Notes: generated by a model from the sequence alone, not told the origin. A DNA stretch of 60,921 nucleotides from a bacterium (GCA_030824555.1 JAVBXK010000067.1:1-60921); one strand, 5' to 3'; shown: positions 17,707 to 27,366, numbered from the stretch's first letter. A program made the numbers and translations.

Positions 17707-18600
17707 TCACTCTGCGCAGGCAGCAAGCATCCAATCACGGAACACGGCAACCTTGAGCGACTCTCTTGCGCGCTTGGGCCACACCAGGTAGTAGCCTTCT
17801 TTGCGTTGCAGCGGTTTCGAAAAGGGCCGCACCAGCAGGCCTTTTTCGAACTCGGGGCCCAGCAAGCGGTTCTGTCCGATGGCGATGCCCAAGCCGTCGA
17901 TGGCCGCCTGCCAGGTCAGCACCGAGGTCCCAAAGGTCATTTCCACGGCACCCTTGGTCGCATCGGCATTGCCAGTGGCAGCCAGCCAGTCGGCCCAGTC
18001 GGTGCGCCGGTAGTGGGAGACCAGCAGTTGGTGCCGCAGCAACGAGACGGGAAACTTCGCGTTGGGTGCGTATTTTTTCAGGTAGGCAGGTGAACACACC
18101 GGTTCAATCTCGTCGCCAAAAAGAAAAACGGCCTGCGTCTGGGGCCACTGGCCATCACCGAACTGCACGGCGACATCCGCTTTGTCGCGGTCAAAGTCCA
18201 CATCGGGCACGGCGTTGGTGATTTTCACCTCGATGCCTGGATGCTGGCTTCGAAACACCCCCAGCCGAGGGATCAACCACTTGGCCGCAAAGGTGGTGTA
18301 GGTGCGGACCCGCAATGTTCGGTCTCCCGTCCCCTTGACGAGCGCTTCGGTCGCGGCTGCGATCTGGTCAAACGCTGGCAGTACCTGTTGCGCGTATGTT
18401 CGTCCGGCCCGCGTGAGGGTGACCCCGTGGCGCTCGCGCCGGAACAACTCCACGCCTAGATAGGTTTCCAGCGTCGCGATCTGACGACTCACTGCCGACT
18501 GCGTGACATTCAGCTCAGCCGCAGCAAGCGTCAGATTCTGTGTTCGAGCCACCACCTCGAAGACACGCAGAGGGTTTAATGGAGGGATGCGACGGATCAT
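17707..18600 (-). CDS. LysR-family transcriptional regulator (GcvA-like)
   Basis: This 297-residue regulator has an N-terminal winged helix-turn-helix (about 8-66, with AAELNVTQSAVSRQIATLE) and a periplasmic-binding-like effector domain typical of the GcvA group. It lies 81 bp downstream of the thiolase gene on the same strand and ends 7 bp from the MmgE/PrpD gene 1 stop. It may therefore be the last gene of the long leftward operon or have its own promoter. Its target is not shown; the divergent spacer at 16171-16367 is the nearest candidate. Confidence 0.9.
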   Translation of the reverse strand: MIRRIPPLNPLRVFEVVARTQNLTLAAAELNVTQSAVSRQIATLETYLGVELFRRERHGVTLTRAGRTYAQQVLPAFDQIAAATEALVKGTGDRTLRVRTYTTFAAKWLIPRLGVFRSQHPGIEVKITNAVPDVDFDRDKADVAVQFGDGQWPQTQAVFLFGDEIEPVCSPAYLKKYAPNAKFPVSLLRHQLLVSHYRRTDWADWLAATGNADATKGAVEMTFGTSVLTWQAAIDGLGIAIGQNRLLGPEFEKGLLVRPFSKPLQRKEGYYLVWPKRARESLKVAVFRDWMLAACAE

Positions 18601-18681
18601 CTGAGTGGCGAGCGACCAAAGGGGAGCACCGGTCTGGATGATAGGCGAGCGGCACGCGTCTTCGCGTTGGGAACAAATGCC

Positions 18682-19884
18682 TCAAACCCGTTCCAGCACC
18701 ACCGCAATGCCCTGCCCCACCCCGATGCACATGGTGCACAGTGCGTAGAGGCCACCGCAGCGGTGCAGTTGGTTGACGGCGGTGGTGGCCAGCCGCGCAC
18801 CGCTGGCACCCAACGGATGGCCCAGTGCGATGGCACCACCGTTCGGGTTGACACGCGCGTCGTCGTCGCGCAGACCCAAGTCGCGCAGCACGGCCAAACC
18901 TTGTGCGGCAAATGCCTCGTTGAGCTCGATCACATCCATCTGCGCCAGCGTCAACCCAGTGAGTGACAGCACCTTGCGCGTGGCGGGTGCGGGGCCCATG
19001 CCCATGATGCGCGGCGGCACCCCGGCGGTGGCCATGCCGACCACACGGGCACGCGGCGTGAGGCCATGGTGGGTGGCGGCGGCTTCGCTCGCCAGCAGCA
19101 GCGCGGCAGCGCCGTCGTTCACACCCGAGGCGTTGCCAGCGGTCACGCTGCCTTCGGGGCGCACCACGCCCTTCAGCTTCGCGAGGGCCTCCAGCGTGGT
19201 GGCACGCGGATGCTCGTCTCGATTCACCACCAGGGCATCGCCCTTCTTCTGCGGCACGTTGACCGGCACGATCTCGGCATCGAACACGCCCGCCTGCTGC
19301 GCTGCCAGGGCCTTTGTCTGCGAGGCCAGGGCCATGCGGTCCTGGTCGGTGCGCGAGATGTTGAATTCAGTCGCCACGTTTTCGGCCGTCTCGGGCATGG
19401 AGTCCACGCCGTACTGCGCCTTCATCAACCGGTTGACGAAGCGCCAGCCGATGGTGGTGTCTTCCACGCTGTTGGCACGGGAAAAAGCACTGGTCGCCTT
19501 GGGCATGACGAAGGGGGCGCGGCTCATGCTTTCCACACCACCTGCGATCATCAACTCGGCGTCGCCGCTTCTGATGGCGCGCGCAGCCGTGCCCAGCGCA
19601 TCCAGGCCCGAGCCGCACAAACGGTTCACGGTGGAGCCGGGCAGTGAAACGGGCAAGCCCGCCAGCAGTGCACTCATGCGCGCCACGTTGCGGTTGTCTT
19701 CGCCCGCCTGGTTGGCGCAGCCGTAGATCACGTCAGCCACAGCCTCCCAGTCGAGTTGCGGGTGGCGTTCCAGCAAGGCTCGCAGCGGGACGGCACCCAG
19801 GTCGTCAGCGCGCACGCTGGAGAGCGCGCCACCGTAGCGGCCAAAAGGGGTGCGCACTGCGTCGCAGATGAAAGCATGGGTCAT
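18682..19884 (-). CDS. Acetyl-CoA C-acyltransferase (beta-ketoadipyl-CoA thiolase-like)
   Basis: This 400-residue thiolase cleaves a 3-ketoacyl-CoA with CoA. The acyl-accepting Cys is Cys 90 in NRLCGSGLDAL. The distal motifs are present as NEAFAAQGLAVLRDLGL, GHPLGASGARL and TMCIGVGQGIA. The opening THAFICDAVRTPFGRYGGAL is typical of PcaF/PaaJ-type enzymes that release succinyl-CoA and acetyl-CoA, which would fit a dicarboxyl-CoA substrate; this is inference from resemblance. It sits directly downstream of MmgE/PrpD gene 2 (10 bp gap) in the long leftward operon. Confidence 0.92.
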   Translation of the reverse strand: MTHAFICDAVRTPFGRYGGALSSVRADDLGAVPLRALLERHPQLDWEAVADVIYGCANQAGEDNRNVARMSALLAGLPVSLPGSTVNRLCGSGLDALGTAARAIRSGDAELMIAGGVESMSRAPFVMPKATSAFSRANSVEDTTIGWRFVNRLMKAQYGVDSMPETAENVATEFNISRTDQDRMALASQTKALAAQQAGVFDAEIVPVNVPQKKGDALVVNRDEHPRATTLEALAKLKGVVRPEGSVTAGNASGVNDGAAALLLASEAAATHHGLTPRARVVGMATAGVPPRIMGMGPAPATRKVLSLTGLTLAQMDVIELNEAFAAQGLAVLRDLGLRDDDARVNPNGGAIALGHPLGASGARLATTAVNQLHRCGGLYALCTMCIGVGQGIAVVLERV

Positions 19885-19894
19885 GGGGTCTCTT

Positions 19895-21220
19895 TCAGGG
19901 GAGGTTGGTGCTCTGGTGCAGCTGCCAGATGCGATCCAGCAGCGCGCGGGCGGGTGCTTCGCCGATCACTGGCGTGGCCAGCTCCATGAGCTTGCCTTCC
20001 AGGTCGGCATCGGACAGCGGCAGCTCCGGGTCGCCCTTGCGGTCGGGTTGTATGAGCGTCAGGTTTCTGCCATCGCGCAGGGTGATCTCGACGCGCGCGC
20101 CGCGTCGGCCCGGGAAAGCGGCATCGACTGCCGGGTCCAAGGCTTTGTGAATGCGCTGCATCAACGAACGCGTGGCCGGGTCATTCAAGCGGTCGGGCTC
20201 AAAAGCAGACAGGCGCACGCTGCCGTGCACCAGCGCAGTCGCCACCATGTAGTGCAGGCTGAAGCGCGCTTGATCGGCGTTTTGCGGATCCACGTGCGGG
20301 GCGATATCCAGCGTGGGCTGGTACACGCCGAGCGCCACGCGTTCGATGTCGGTGTGGGTGAACCCGTGCAATCGCTGCAGTTCCAGCGCACCGTCGATGG
20401 CGGCAAAGGTGTGGCCACAGCCGATGTGGTTTTTGAAGGTCAGACGGGTGATGTGGAAGTCACTCCCCAGCGTGGCCCCCACACTGGACCAGTGCGGCCC
20501 TGTGCTCATGGCTTGGCCCAGCCCTGACTCACCTTCCAGCACGTCCAGCGAGCTGCGCATGCCACCCGCTGCCAGTTGTGCGGCCAGCACGCCAGCTTCG
20601 GCCGCACGCCCAGCGTGCAAAGGCTTGGCCATGGCTTCCAGGCGGAAGGCTTGTTGCAACCCGGCGGTGAAGGTGGCGGCAATGGCCAGTGCATGGGCAA
20701 AGGCACTCTCGTCCAGCTTCAGCAGGCTGGCCGCTGCCGCTGCCGCGCCAAAGCTGCCCATGGTGCCGGTGTTGTGCCAGTACTGGTAGTGGGGTCGCCC
20801 CATCACCACGCCGATGCGGGTGGAAATTTCGTAACCCAGCACCACCGCACGCAGAAACTCGGGGCCGCTCGCGCCCACCGTCTGTGCCACCGCCAGCGCG
20901 GCGGCGATGGTGGCGGCACCAGGGTGGTACATCGCGTCACGAAAGCTGTCATCGACTTCAGCGGCGTGGGCTGCGGTGCCCTGGATCAAGGCCGCCACAC
21001 GCGCCGTGGCCCTTCTGCCCTGTACCAGTTGCGCCGCACCCCGGTCGAGGTCTTCGGCCAGGGTCTGCGTCAGCACCTGCACGGCAGGGGTGTCTAAACC
21101 GGGGTAGATCGAGGCGTACCAATCGATCACCGCGCGCTGGGCATGGTGTGCCACCTCGGCGGACAGCGGAGCCTTGGCGAACTCGGAGGCGAAGTGTGCA
21201 AATACTTGAACGGTATGCAT
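19895..21220 (-). CDS. MmgE/PrpD family protein 2
   Basis: This 441-residue paralogue of the protein at 16368-17699 shares the segments TAAHAAEVDDSFRDAMYHPGA, HNTGTMGSFGAAAAAAS, KPLHAGRAAEAGVLAA and KNHIGCGHTFAAIDGA. The family acts on di- and tricarboxylates by dehydration, decarboxylation or epimerisation. It starts just after the hydratase/dehydrogenase gene stop, with a GGAG ribosome site, and is followed within 10 bp by the thiolase. Placement inside a beta-oxidation operon implies a substrate connected with the CoA pathway rather than the methylcitrate cycle. Confidence 0.9.
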   Translation of the reverse strand: MHTVQVFAHFASEFAKAPLSAEVAHHAQRAVIDWYASIYPGLDTPAVQVLTQTLAEDLDRGAAQLVQGRRATARVAALIQGTAAHAAEVDDSFRDAMYHPGAATIAAALAVAQTVGASGPEFLRAVVLGYEISTRIGVVMGRPHYQYWHNTGTMGSFGAAAAAASLLKLDESAFAHALAIAATFTAGLQQAFRLEAMAKPLHAGRAAEAGVLAAQLAAGGMRSSLDVLEGESGLGQAMSTGPHWSSVGATLGSDFHITRLTFKNHIGCGHTFAAIDGALELQRLHGFTHTDIERVALGVYQPTLDIAPHVDPQNADQARFSLHYMVATALVHGSVRLSAFEPDRLNDPATRSLMQRIHKALDPAVDAAFPGRRGARVEITLRDGRNLTLIQPDRKGDPELPLSDADLEGKLMELATPVIGEAPARALLDRIWQLHQSTNLP

Positions 21221-21222
21221 GT

Positions 21223-23277
21223 TCAGTTCTCCGTGTTGAGCAGGTGGCGCACATCACCGAGCACAAAACCCGGCCCACATAGTCCGGCCAGCCAGTCCAT
21301 GTCGGCCTGCAGCGCAGGTGCACCACGCTCACGCGCCCAGAACACTGGGCCGCCTTCCCAGCGAGGGAATCCGTAGCCGTTGACGAGCACCACATCCACA
21401 TCGGTGGCGCGCTCGGCCACCCCGTCGGCCAGGAGGAGTGCTGCTTCGTTGACGATGGCCAGCAACGCACGACGCACGATCTCGTCATCACCCAATTCGC
21501 GCGGAGTCAGACCCTTTTCGGTCCGGCATTGTGCGATGAGGGTGTGCACTGCTTCGTCCACCTGCGGGCCCTTGCTGCCCTCCGGATAGCCGTAGTAGCC
21601 CGCACTGCTCTTGCGACCCAGGCGAGCGGCCTCGCAGAGCCGGTCAGGAATGTGCACGTAGCGAGCCTGCGGGTCACGGTTGGCGGCCTGGGCTTGGCGC
21701 ATGCGCCAGGCGATGTCCAGCCCCGACAGGTCGGCCACTGCGAACGGCCCCATGGCAAAACCAAAGGCCTGCAGCGCGGCATCCACCTGATCGGGCCAGG
21801 CACCCTCTTCGATCATGAATTCGCATTGACGGCGGTAGGCTGCGTAGAGCCGGTTGCCCACGAAGCCGAATGCGTTGCCGGTGAGCACAGGCAACTTTTT
21901 CAGTCGCTTGCCCACCGCCAAACCGGTGGCAAGGGCCTCCGGGGCACTGGCCTGGCCGCGCACCACTTCCATCAGCTTCATGACGTTGGCTGGGCTGAAG
22001 AAATGCAGGCCGATCACGTCTTGCGGCCGTGAAGTGGCTGCGGCAATGGCATCCAGATCCAGGTAGGAGGTGTTGGAGGCCAGCACCGCACCCTGCCGCG
22101 CCACAGCGTCGATGCGCTGAAACACCTGTTGTTTCACGCCCAACTCTTCGAACACCGCTTCGATGATCAGGTCGGCCCGGGCCAGTTCGGCCCAGTCCAG
22201 ACTGGTCTGAAGCCGCGCTTCAGCTGCTGCGGCACCACTGACGCTCAGCTTGCCCGTTTGCACCCTTGAGGCGTAGTGCGCGTGTATGCGCGCAGCACCG
22301 CGTTCCAATGCAGCCGCGCCCTGTTCCAGCAGGCGCACACGATAGCCCGCGTCAAGCGCCGCGATGGCAATGCCCGAACCCATGGTGCCCGCACCGATCA
22401 CGGCCACGAGTTCCACGGTGCGTGGCGCGGCGCCATCCAACGAAGGGTGCTTGCCGCTGTCTCGTTCGGCAAAGAACTGATGTCGCAACGCAAAGGCTTC
22501 CCGCGAAACACGCAGTTGCTGGAACACCGCGCGTTCGGCGGCCAAGCCGTCGTCGATGTCCACATGGGCCGTGGCTGTGATCGCGTCAATGGCCGCCTGC
22601 ACTGCGGGCCGACGCTTGCCTGCCTTGAGGGCGGCGGCCGTGGCCTCGGCCACATCTGCACCCTGCGCGAGCGGGACGGGCCGGTCTCGCAAGCGCTGCT
22701 TGCGACCGATGAGCCCTCTTGCGCAGGCCACGGCCGCAGAGCGTAAATCGCCGTTGACCACTTGGTCCACCAAGCCAGCCTCCAACGCCGCTGCAGCGGG
22801 CATCCGTTCGCCTGAGCAGATCATGCGGATGGCGCGGGGAATGCCAACGACCCGGGGCAGGCGTTGTGTGCCACCCGCACCCGGGATGATGCCCAGCGTC
22901 ACCTCGGGCAGGCCAACCAAAGTGCCTGCAGCAGCCACGCGGGCATCGCAACCGAGCGCCAGCTCGAAACCACCGCCCAGTGCCGCGCCATGCAACGCGG
23001 CGACCACGGGCTTCTCGCAAGCCTCGATGGCCGCGATCACCGAAGGCAACTGCGGTTCCGTCAGGGGGTGGCCAAACTCACGCAAGTCTGATCCAGCGAT
23101 AAAGGTGTTGCCCGCACCCATGAGCACCGCAGCCCGTAACGTGCTGTCGTTGCGCAAGGTTTCCATGGCCGCCATCAGGCCTTGCCGCACCAACGCAGAA
23201 CCGGCGTTGATGGGTGGGTTGTCGATCAGGATGACGGCTGTTTCGCCGTCCCGTTCCAGGTGCACGCGAGGTGTCAT
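21223..23277 (-). CDS. Enoyl-CoA hydratase/3-hydroxyacyl-CoA dehydrogenase fusion (FadB-like)
   Basis: This 684-residue bifunctional enzyme hydrates an enoyl-CoA and oxidises the hydroxyacyl-CoA with NAD. The crotonase half (about 1-190) carries the oxyanion segments TFIAGSDLREFG and HGAALGGGFELALGCDARV, and EVTLGIIPGAGGTQRLPRVV. The NAD-binding domain starts near 290 with VIGAGTMGSGIAIAALDAGY. Two C-terminal 3HCDH domains follow, with GNAFGFVGNRLYAAYR. The order is like peroxisomal multifunctional enzyme and FadB, but shorter than FadB. The start MTPRVHLERDG is chosen by a GAGG site; eight more codons are open upstream. It lies between acyl-CoA ligase B and MmgE/PrpD gene 2. Confidence 0.92.
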   Translation of the reverse strand: MTPRVHLERDGETAVILIDNPPINAGSALVRQGLMAAMETLRNDSTLRAAVLMGAGNTFIAGSDLREFGHPLTEPQLPSVIAAIEACEKPVVAALHGAALGGGFELALGCDARVAAAGTLVGLPEVTLGIIPGAGGTQRLPRVVGIPRAIRMICSGERMPAAAALEAGLVDQVVNGDLRSAAVACARGLIGRKQRLRDRPVPLAQGADVAEATAAALKAGKRRPAVQAAIDAITATAHVDIDDGLAAERAVFQQLRVSREAFALRHQFFAERDSGKHPSLDGAAPRTVELVAVIGAGTMGSGIAIAALDAGYRVRLLEQGAAALERGAARIHAHYASRVQTGKLSVSGAAAAEARLQTSLDWAELARADLIIEAVFEELGVKQQVFQRIDAVARQGAVLASNTSYLDLDAIAAATSRPQDVIGLHFFSPANVMKLMEVVRGQASAPEALATGLAVGKRLKKLPVLTGNAFGFVGNRLYAAYRRQCEFMIEEGAWPDQVDAALQAFGFAMGPFAVADLSGLDIAWRMRQAQAANRDPQARYVHIPDRLCEAARLGRKSSAGYYGYPEGSKGPQVDEAVHTLIAQCRTEKGLTPRELGDDEIVRRALLAIVNEAALLLADGVAERATDVDVVLVNGYGFPRWEGGPVFWARERGAPALQADMDWLAGLCGPGFVLGDVRHLLNTEN

Positions 23278-23287
23278 CGTGCCGTCC

Positions 23288-25396
23288 TCATGCCAGTACA
23301 ACCACGCCGTCTGCAGCGCTCACGCCTTCGCCTTGAAGGCGCACGAAAACCGGATTGATCTCGGCCTCGATCAGCCGGTTACCGAGCTGCGCTGCCATGC
23401 GCGAGAACGCGACGATCGTGTCCACCAGTGCGTTCACGTCAGCCTTGGGGCGGCCCCGGAAGCCGTCCAGCAGAGGCCAGGTCTTGAGCTCCTGGGCCAT
23501 GGCCAGCGCATCGGCGCGACTCAGGCCTTGGATGCCCTGTGCGTCCTGCGGCAACAGGCGCATGGTGGTGTCTTTGAACAACTCGGCGGTGATGCCCCCC
23601 ATACCCAGCAGCACCGCTGTGCCCAGCGTGTCGCGGTGCATGCCCAGGATCAGCTCGGTGCCATCGCCTACCATTTCTTGCACCAGGAAGCGGTCGGGAC
23701 GCACACCGGCTTTGGCGTGCACATCGGCGGTCATGGTGGTCAGTCGCGCGCCCACGGTATCGGGCGTGAGGCCGATGGCCACGCCACCCACGTCGCTCTT
23801 GTGCGTGATCTGCGACGAGAGGATTTTCAGCACCACGCGGCCCCCCAGCTCGCGCGCAGCGTCTTCAGCTTCGGCGGGCGTGGTGACGATGCGCTCTGCT
23901 GCGCAGGGTACGTTGAAGTGCGCAAACAGCTGTTTGGCTTGCGCCTCATCCAGCGAACCTGAAGGCAACTCACCCACATTGATGGTGGTGCCAGCATCAG
24001 ACTCTTCCACCGGCACCACAAAGCTGCTGACTTTGAGCATCGCCGCCAGCGCAGCGGTGCAGCTCTCGGCTGCGGCAAAGGCAGGTACACCAGTGCGGGT
24101 GAGCAAGGCCCCCACCTCGGGCGCATGCGGGCTCACGTAGGCCATCACCGGCTTGTCCGATTCAGGCAGACAGTCGCGTATGGCGTTGGCCATCAGCTCG
24201 GGCATGGCCAGGCTGGACGAACCCACGATGATCACCAGTGCGTCGTAGCTTGGGCTGGCCAGCAGGGCGCGGATCGCACCGCGCAGCAGGTCGGGCCGAA
24301 GGCCCGCCAGTGTCACGTCGATCGGGTTGCGATCCAGTACAGCCTCGGTGCCGGTCTGCAAGGCGCGCAGTGCCTCGGCTGTGGCGGCATCGGGCGCGGG
24401 TGTCTCGAAGCCGGCCACCCCCAGGTCGTCGGACACCAGTGTGCCGGCACCACCGGTGCTGGTGAGGATGGCCACGCGTTTGCCTCGCATGTGGCGCCCG
24501 GTGGCCAGTGCCACGGGAATGTCCAGCAAGTCGTTGAAGGTCTGCGCGCGGATCACACCCACCTGTTTGAACAGCGCGTCGTACATGCGGTCGGCACCGG
24601 CCATGGCACCGGTGTGCGAGACAGCGGCCTGCGCCCCCGCTTCCGAACGGCCTATCTTGAACGCCACCACTGGTTTGCCCTTGCTCGCGGCCTTCAGGCA
24701 GGCGGCACGGAATTTGGCAGGGTCGCGCACGGTTTCAATATAAAGCGCGATCACTTGCGTGGCGGGATCGTCGGCCAGGTGATCGATGAAATCGGCCAAC
24801 TCCAGGTCCACCTCGTTGCTGGTGGAAATCAGTTTGGAGAGCCCAATGCCGCGCGCGGCCGCCCGCGACAGCAGCGAGCCCAGGATCCCTCCACTTTGTG
24901 ACACCACGCCGATGCCACCTACCGGGAACTGATCCATTTCCAGCGCGCCGGTGGCCGAAAGCACGATGCTGTCGGTCAGGTTCACCAACCCGATGGTGTT
25001 GGGGCCCAGAATCCGCATGGACCCGGCGGCGTCCACCAGTTGCTTCTGGCGGCGTGCGCCGTCTTCACCGGTTTCGGTGTAACCACTGGCCAGCACGATG
25101 GCTGCCGCACAGCCGCGAGCCGAGAGCTCTTTCACCGCGAGGTGGGCACGCTCGGCACCCAGCAGCACGATGGCGACATCGGGGGTTTCCGGCAGAGAGG
25201 CAATGTCGGCATAACAGGGGAGTTCACCGATGCGGTCGGCTTTGGGGTTCACCGGCAGGATGCGACCGGAAAAACCGTGCTTTTGCAGGTAGGCCACCGG
25301 GCGGCCAGCGGTTTTGCTGGGGTCAGCCGAAGCACCGATGATCGCGACGCTGCGCGGCTGCAAGAGGCGAGAGATCGCGTTTGTGGGGGTATCCAT
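23288..25396 (-). CDS. NDP-forming acyl-CoA ligase (acetate-CoA ligase family, fused subunits) B
   Basis: This 702-residue paralogue of the ligase at 11899-13998 has the same order: CoA-binding domain (VAIIGASADPSKTAGRPV near 18-35), succinyl-CoA-ligase-like domains with SHTGAMAGADR, and a C-terminal ATP-grasp domain. The real start is the ATG of MDTPTNAISRLLQ, 5 bp after the crotonase stop; the much longer open frame to 25822 runs over the crotonase gene and is spurious. Two such ligases in one island imply two acids to activate, perhaps the imported substrate and a later intermediate. Confidence 0.9.
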   Translation of the reverse strand: MDTPTNAISRLLQPRSVAIIGASADPSKTAGRPVAYLQKHGFSGRILPVNPKADRIGELPCYADIASLPETPDVAIVLLGAERAHLAVKELSARGCAAAIVLASGYTETGEDGARRQKQLVDAAGSMRILGPNTIGLVNLTDSIVLSATGALEMDQFPVGGIGVVSQSGGILGSLLSRAAARGIGLSKLISTSNEVDLELADFIDHLADDPATQVIALYIETVRDPAKFRAACLKAASKGKPVVAFKIGRSEAGAQAAVSHTGAMAGADRMYDALFKQVGVIRAQTFNDLLDIPVALATGRHMRGKRVAILTSTGGAGTLVSDDLGVAGFETPAPDAATAEALRALQTGTEAVLDRNPIDVTLAGLRPDLLRGAIRALLASPSYDALVIIVGSSSLAMPELMANAIRDCLPESDKPVMAYVSPHAPEVGALLTRTGVPAFAAAESCTAALAAMLKVSSFVVPVEESDAGTTINVGELPSGSLDEAQAKQLFAHFNVPCAAERIVTTPAEAEDAARELGGRVVLKILSSQITHKSDVGGVAIGLTPDTVGARLTTMTADVHAKAGVRPDRFLVQEMVGDGTELILGMHRDTLGTAVLLGMGGITAELFKDTTMRLLPQDAQGIQGLSRADALAMAQELKTWPLLDGFRGRPKADVNALVDTIVAFSRMAAQLGNRLIEAEINPVFVRLQGEGVSAADGVVVLA

Positions 25397-25401
25397 GGTC
25401 T

Positions 25402-26193
25402 TCACTCCTTGCCTGCGGCCTTGGCCAGAAACGCTTCCACCGAGGCGCGGTGCTCGCTGCTGGTGTAGCAAATACCTTGCGCTTGGCTGCCCTGCGCGAA
25501 CACGTCGTGTGAGGTCATCTCGAAACTCTGGTTGAGGATGGTCTTGGTCAGTGCGATGGCGGTGCTGGAGGCCTGGCTCAACTCGGCGGCCCATGCCTGG
25601 GCATCGGCCAGCAGCGTGTCGGCGCTGGTCTTGCGGTCCACGATGCCCAGCGCCAGGGCCTCGTCCACCTTGACCTGGCGGCCGGTGAAGATCAGTTCCT
25701 TGGCCTTGGCCAGGCCCACGCGGCGCGGCAGGAAGTACATGCCGCCGCCGTCCGGGATGATGCCGCGCAGCACATACGACCAGGCGAAGCTGGCCCACTC
25801 GCTGGCGATGATGAAGTCGCAAGCCAGTGCGGTGTCAGCACCCAGGCCTGAGGCCGCGCCGTTGACCGCAGCAATCACCGGCTTGGGGCAGGTGTGCAGC
25901 AGCGACTGCGTGTGGTGCACGCGCTGTTGGCGGTGCCAGCCGTTGAAGCCCACTTCCCCTGCCGGTGCATTCATGCGCTTTTGCATGCCGCTGATATCGC
26001 CACCGGCGCAGAAGCCTTTGCCAGCACCGGTGAGCACCAGAGCGCGGATGGCCTTGTCGGCTGTGACCGACTCCAGCGCATCGATGAACTCCGAGCGCAT
26101 GCCGTCGCTCATGGCGTTGCGCTTGTCGGGGCGGTTGAGGGTGAGCGTGGCAATGCCTTCGCTGACGTTCAATTCAATCAGTGTGTAGTCCAT
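25402..26193 (-). CDS. Enoyl-CoA hydratase/isomerase (crotonase family)
   Basis: This 263-residue crotonase-fold enzyme has both oxyanion-hole regions: GKGFCAGGDISGMQ (about 58-71) and NGAASGLGADTALACDFI. The position usually holding the first catalytic Glu reads VLRGIIPDGGGMYFLPRRVG, with an Asp, as in some isomerases and hydrolases of the family, so simple hydration is not certain. It sits between Bug receptor C (15 bp upstream) and acyl-CoA ligase B (5 bp downstream). Together with the FadB-like gene it gives the operon two hydratase-type functions. Confidence 0.9.
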   Translation of the reverse strand: MDYTLIELNVSEGIATLTLNRPDKRNAMSDGMRSEFIDALESVTADKAIRALVLTGAGKGFCAGGDISGMQKRMNAPAGEVGFNGWHRQQRVHHTQSLLHTCPKPVIAAVNGAASGLGADTALACDFIIASEWASFAWSYVLRGIIPDGGGMYFLPRRVGLAKAKELIFTGRQVKVDEALALGIVDRKTSADTLLADAQAWAAELSQASSTAIALTKTILNQSFEMTSHDVFAQGSQAQGICYTSSEHRASVEAFLAKAAGKE

Positions 26194-26208
26194 GTCGGGT
26201 GTCCGGTT

Positions 26209-27183
26209 TCAGTCTGCTTTGATGTTGTTTTCTTTGACGATCTTTCTCCAGCGCGCCTCCTCGGCTTTGACGTAGCGGTCAAATTCAGCGGGTTCCGATG
26301 CAGAGATCACCAAGCCTTCGTGCTCAATTTTTTTGACGAAGTCGGGGGTATGTGCCGCCTTCTTGATGGCTGCATTGAGCTTGGCGATCGTCGGTGCCGG
26401 TGTGCCGGCGGGCACGAAGAATCCGTACCAACTTTCGACCGAATACCCAGGTACCGTTGCCGCCACCGTTGGCACACCTTTGAACGCAGGGGAGGGCTCA
26501 GGGGTGGTCACGGCAAGCGCACGAAGCCTCCCCTGATCAACCATGCCAGAAACCGCGGCAGCCGTGCCGATGAAAAAATCGACATGCCCGCCCAACAAAT
26601 CAGTCATTGCCGGTCCGGCACCACGGTACGGGATGTGCAAGAAATCGACCTTGCTCAAGTTGGTGAGCAGCTCTCCGGCCAGGTGTGCCGATGTGCCGTT
26701 ACCTTGCGATGCGTAAGTCAATCTCTTGCCCGCCTTGGCCGCATCCACAAGATCCTTGACGGATTTGTATGGGCTGTCAGTTCGAACGACCAGCACATTG
26801 GGTCCGCGTCCGACCAAACTGACAGCGGCAAATGCCGTGTCGTTGTTGTAAGGGAGTTTGGGCAGCAGACTCGGGTTCACCGCGTGTGCAAGTGTTGCAA
26901 TGACGAGTGTGTAGCCGTCTGGGGCACTTTTTGCCACCATGTCTGTACCAATTGCCGTGCCACCACCTGGTTTGTTTTCAACGATCACGGGTTGTCCAAG
27001 TGCCTGCGACATGCCTTGTCCCAGCGTTCTGGCGATCAAGTCTGTGCCGCCACCTGGCGCAAATGGCACAACGATGCGCACCGGCTTGTCAGGGAATTCA
27101 GCGTGGGCTGGGCCGACGAAAGCTGCCAAGCTCAGACAGAGGCTGCTGGCGAGGCTGTGCAGGGAAATGCGAAGTGATTTCAT
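26209..27183 (-). CDS. Tripartite tricarboxylate transporter substrate-binding protein (Bug/TctC family) C
   Basis: This 324-residue periplasmic receptor has a signal peptide ending GPAHA and opens FPDKPVRIVVPFAPGGGTDLI, closely similar to Bug receptor A (10700-11686), including the shared SAPDGYTLV and TDSPYKSVKD segments. It leads the long leftward operon of crotonase, ligase, hydratase/dehydrogenase, MmgE/PrpD and thiolase. An IclR-type dyad lies 113 bp upstream, at almost the same distance as in receptor A. The two receptors may bind the same or related acids under common control. Confidence 0.93.
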   Translation of the reverse strand: MKSLRISLHSLASSLCLSLAAFVGPAHAEFPDKPVRIVVPFAPGGGTDLIARTLGQGMSQALGQPVIVENKPGGGTAIGTDMVAKSAPDGYTLVIATLAHAVNPSLLPKLPYNNDTAFAAVSLVGRGPNVLVVRTDSPYKSVKDLVDAAKAGKRLTYASQGNGTSAHLAGELLTNLSKVDFLHIPYRGAGPAMTDLLGGHVDFFIGTAAAVSGMVDQGRLRALAVTTPEPSPAFKGVPTVAATVPGYSVESWYGFFVPAGTPAPTIAKLNAAIKKAAHTPDFVKKIEHEGLVISASEPAEFDRYVKAEEARWRKIVKENNIKAD

Positions 27184-27295
27184 GTGATGTCTCCGTGGGT
27201 GAAGGGCTCGGGCGTTGCGTCCGGTGCGCCGCCGCATCGACCTGTTGGCCGAACTTCGAGCTTAGGACCACAGCGTGGAAATGAGATCCACTCAA

Positions 27296-27310
27296 TTCCA
27301 TCCAGTGGAA
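27296..27310. promoter_or_regulatory. IclR-type operator, site 2
   Basis: The dyad TTCCAT-CCA-GTGGAA lies 113 bp upstream of Bug receptor C. A second inverted pair, GTGGA...TCCAC, sits just to its left (27275-27291), so this site may bind more than one dimer. Confidence 0.65.
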
Positions 27311-27366
27311 GTTTCGAGGTGTCATCAGAGCGAATTTTTCGGGGAAACCTTCGTGAAAATCCTCCC

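Noticed and set aside
25397-25822. N-terminal extension of acyl-CoA ligase B
   Set aside because: The open frame runs over the crotonase gene on the same strand; the crotonase is a better gene and MDTPTNAISRLLQ is a normal ligase start.
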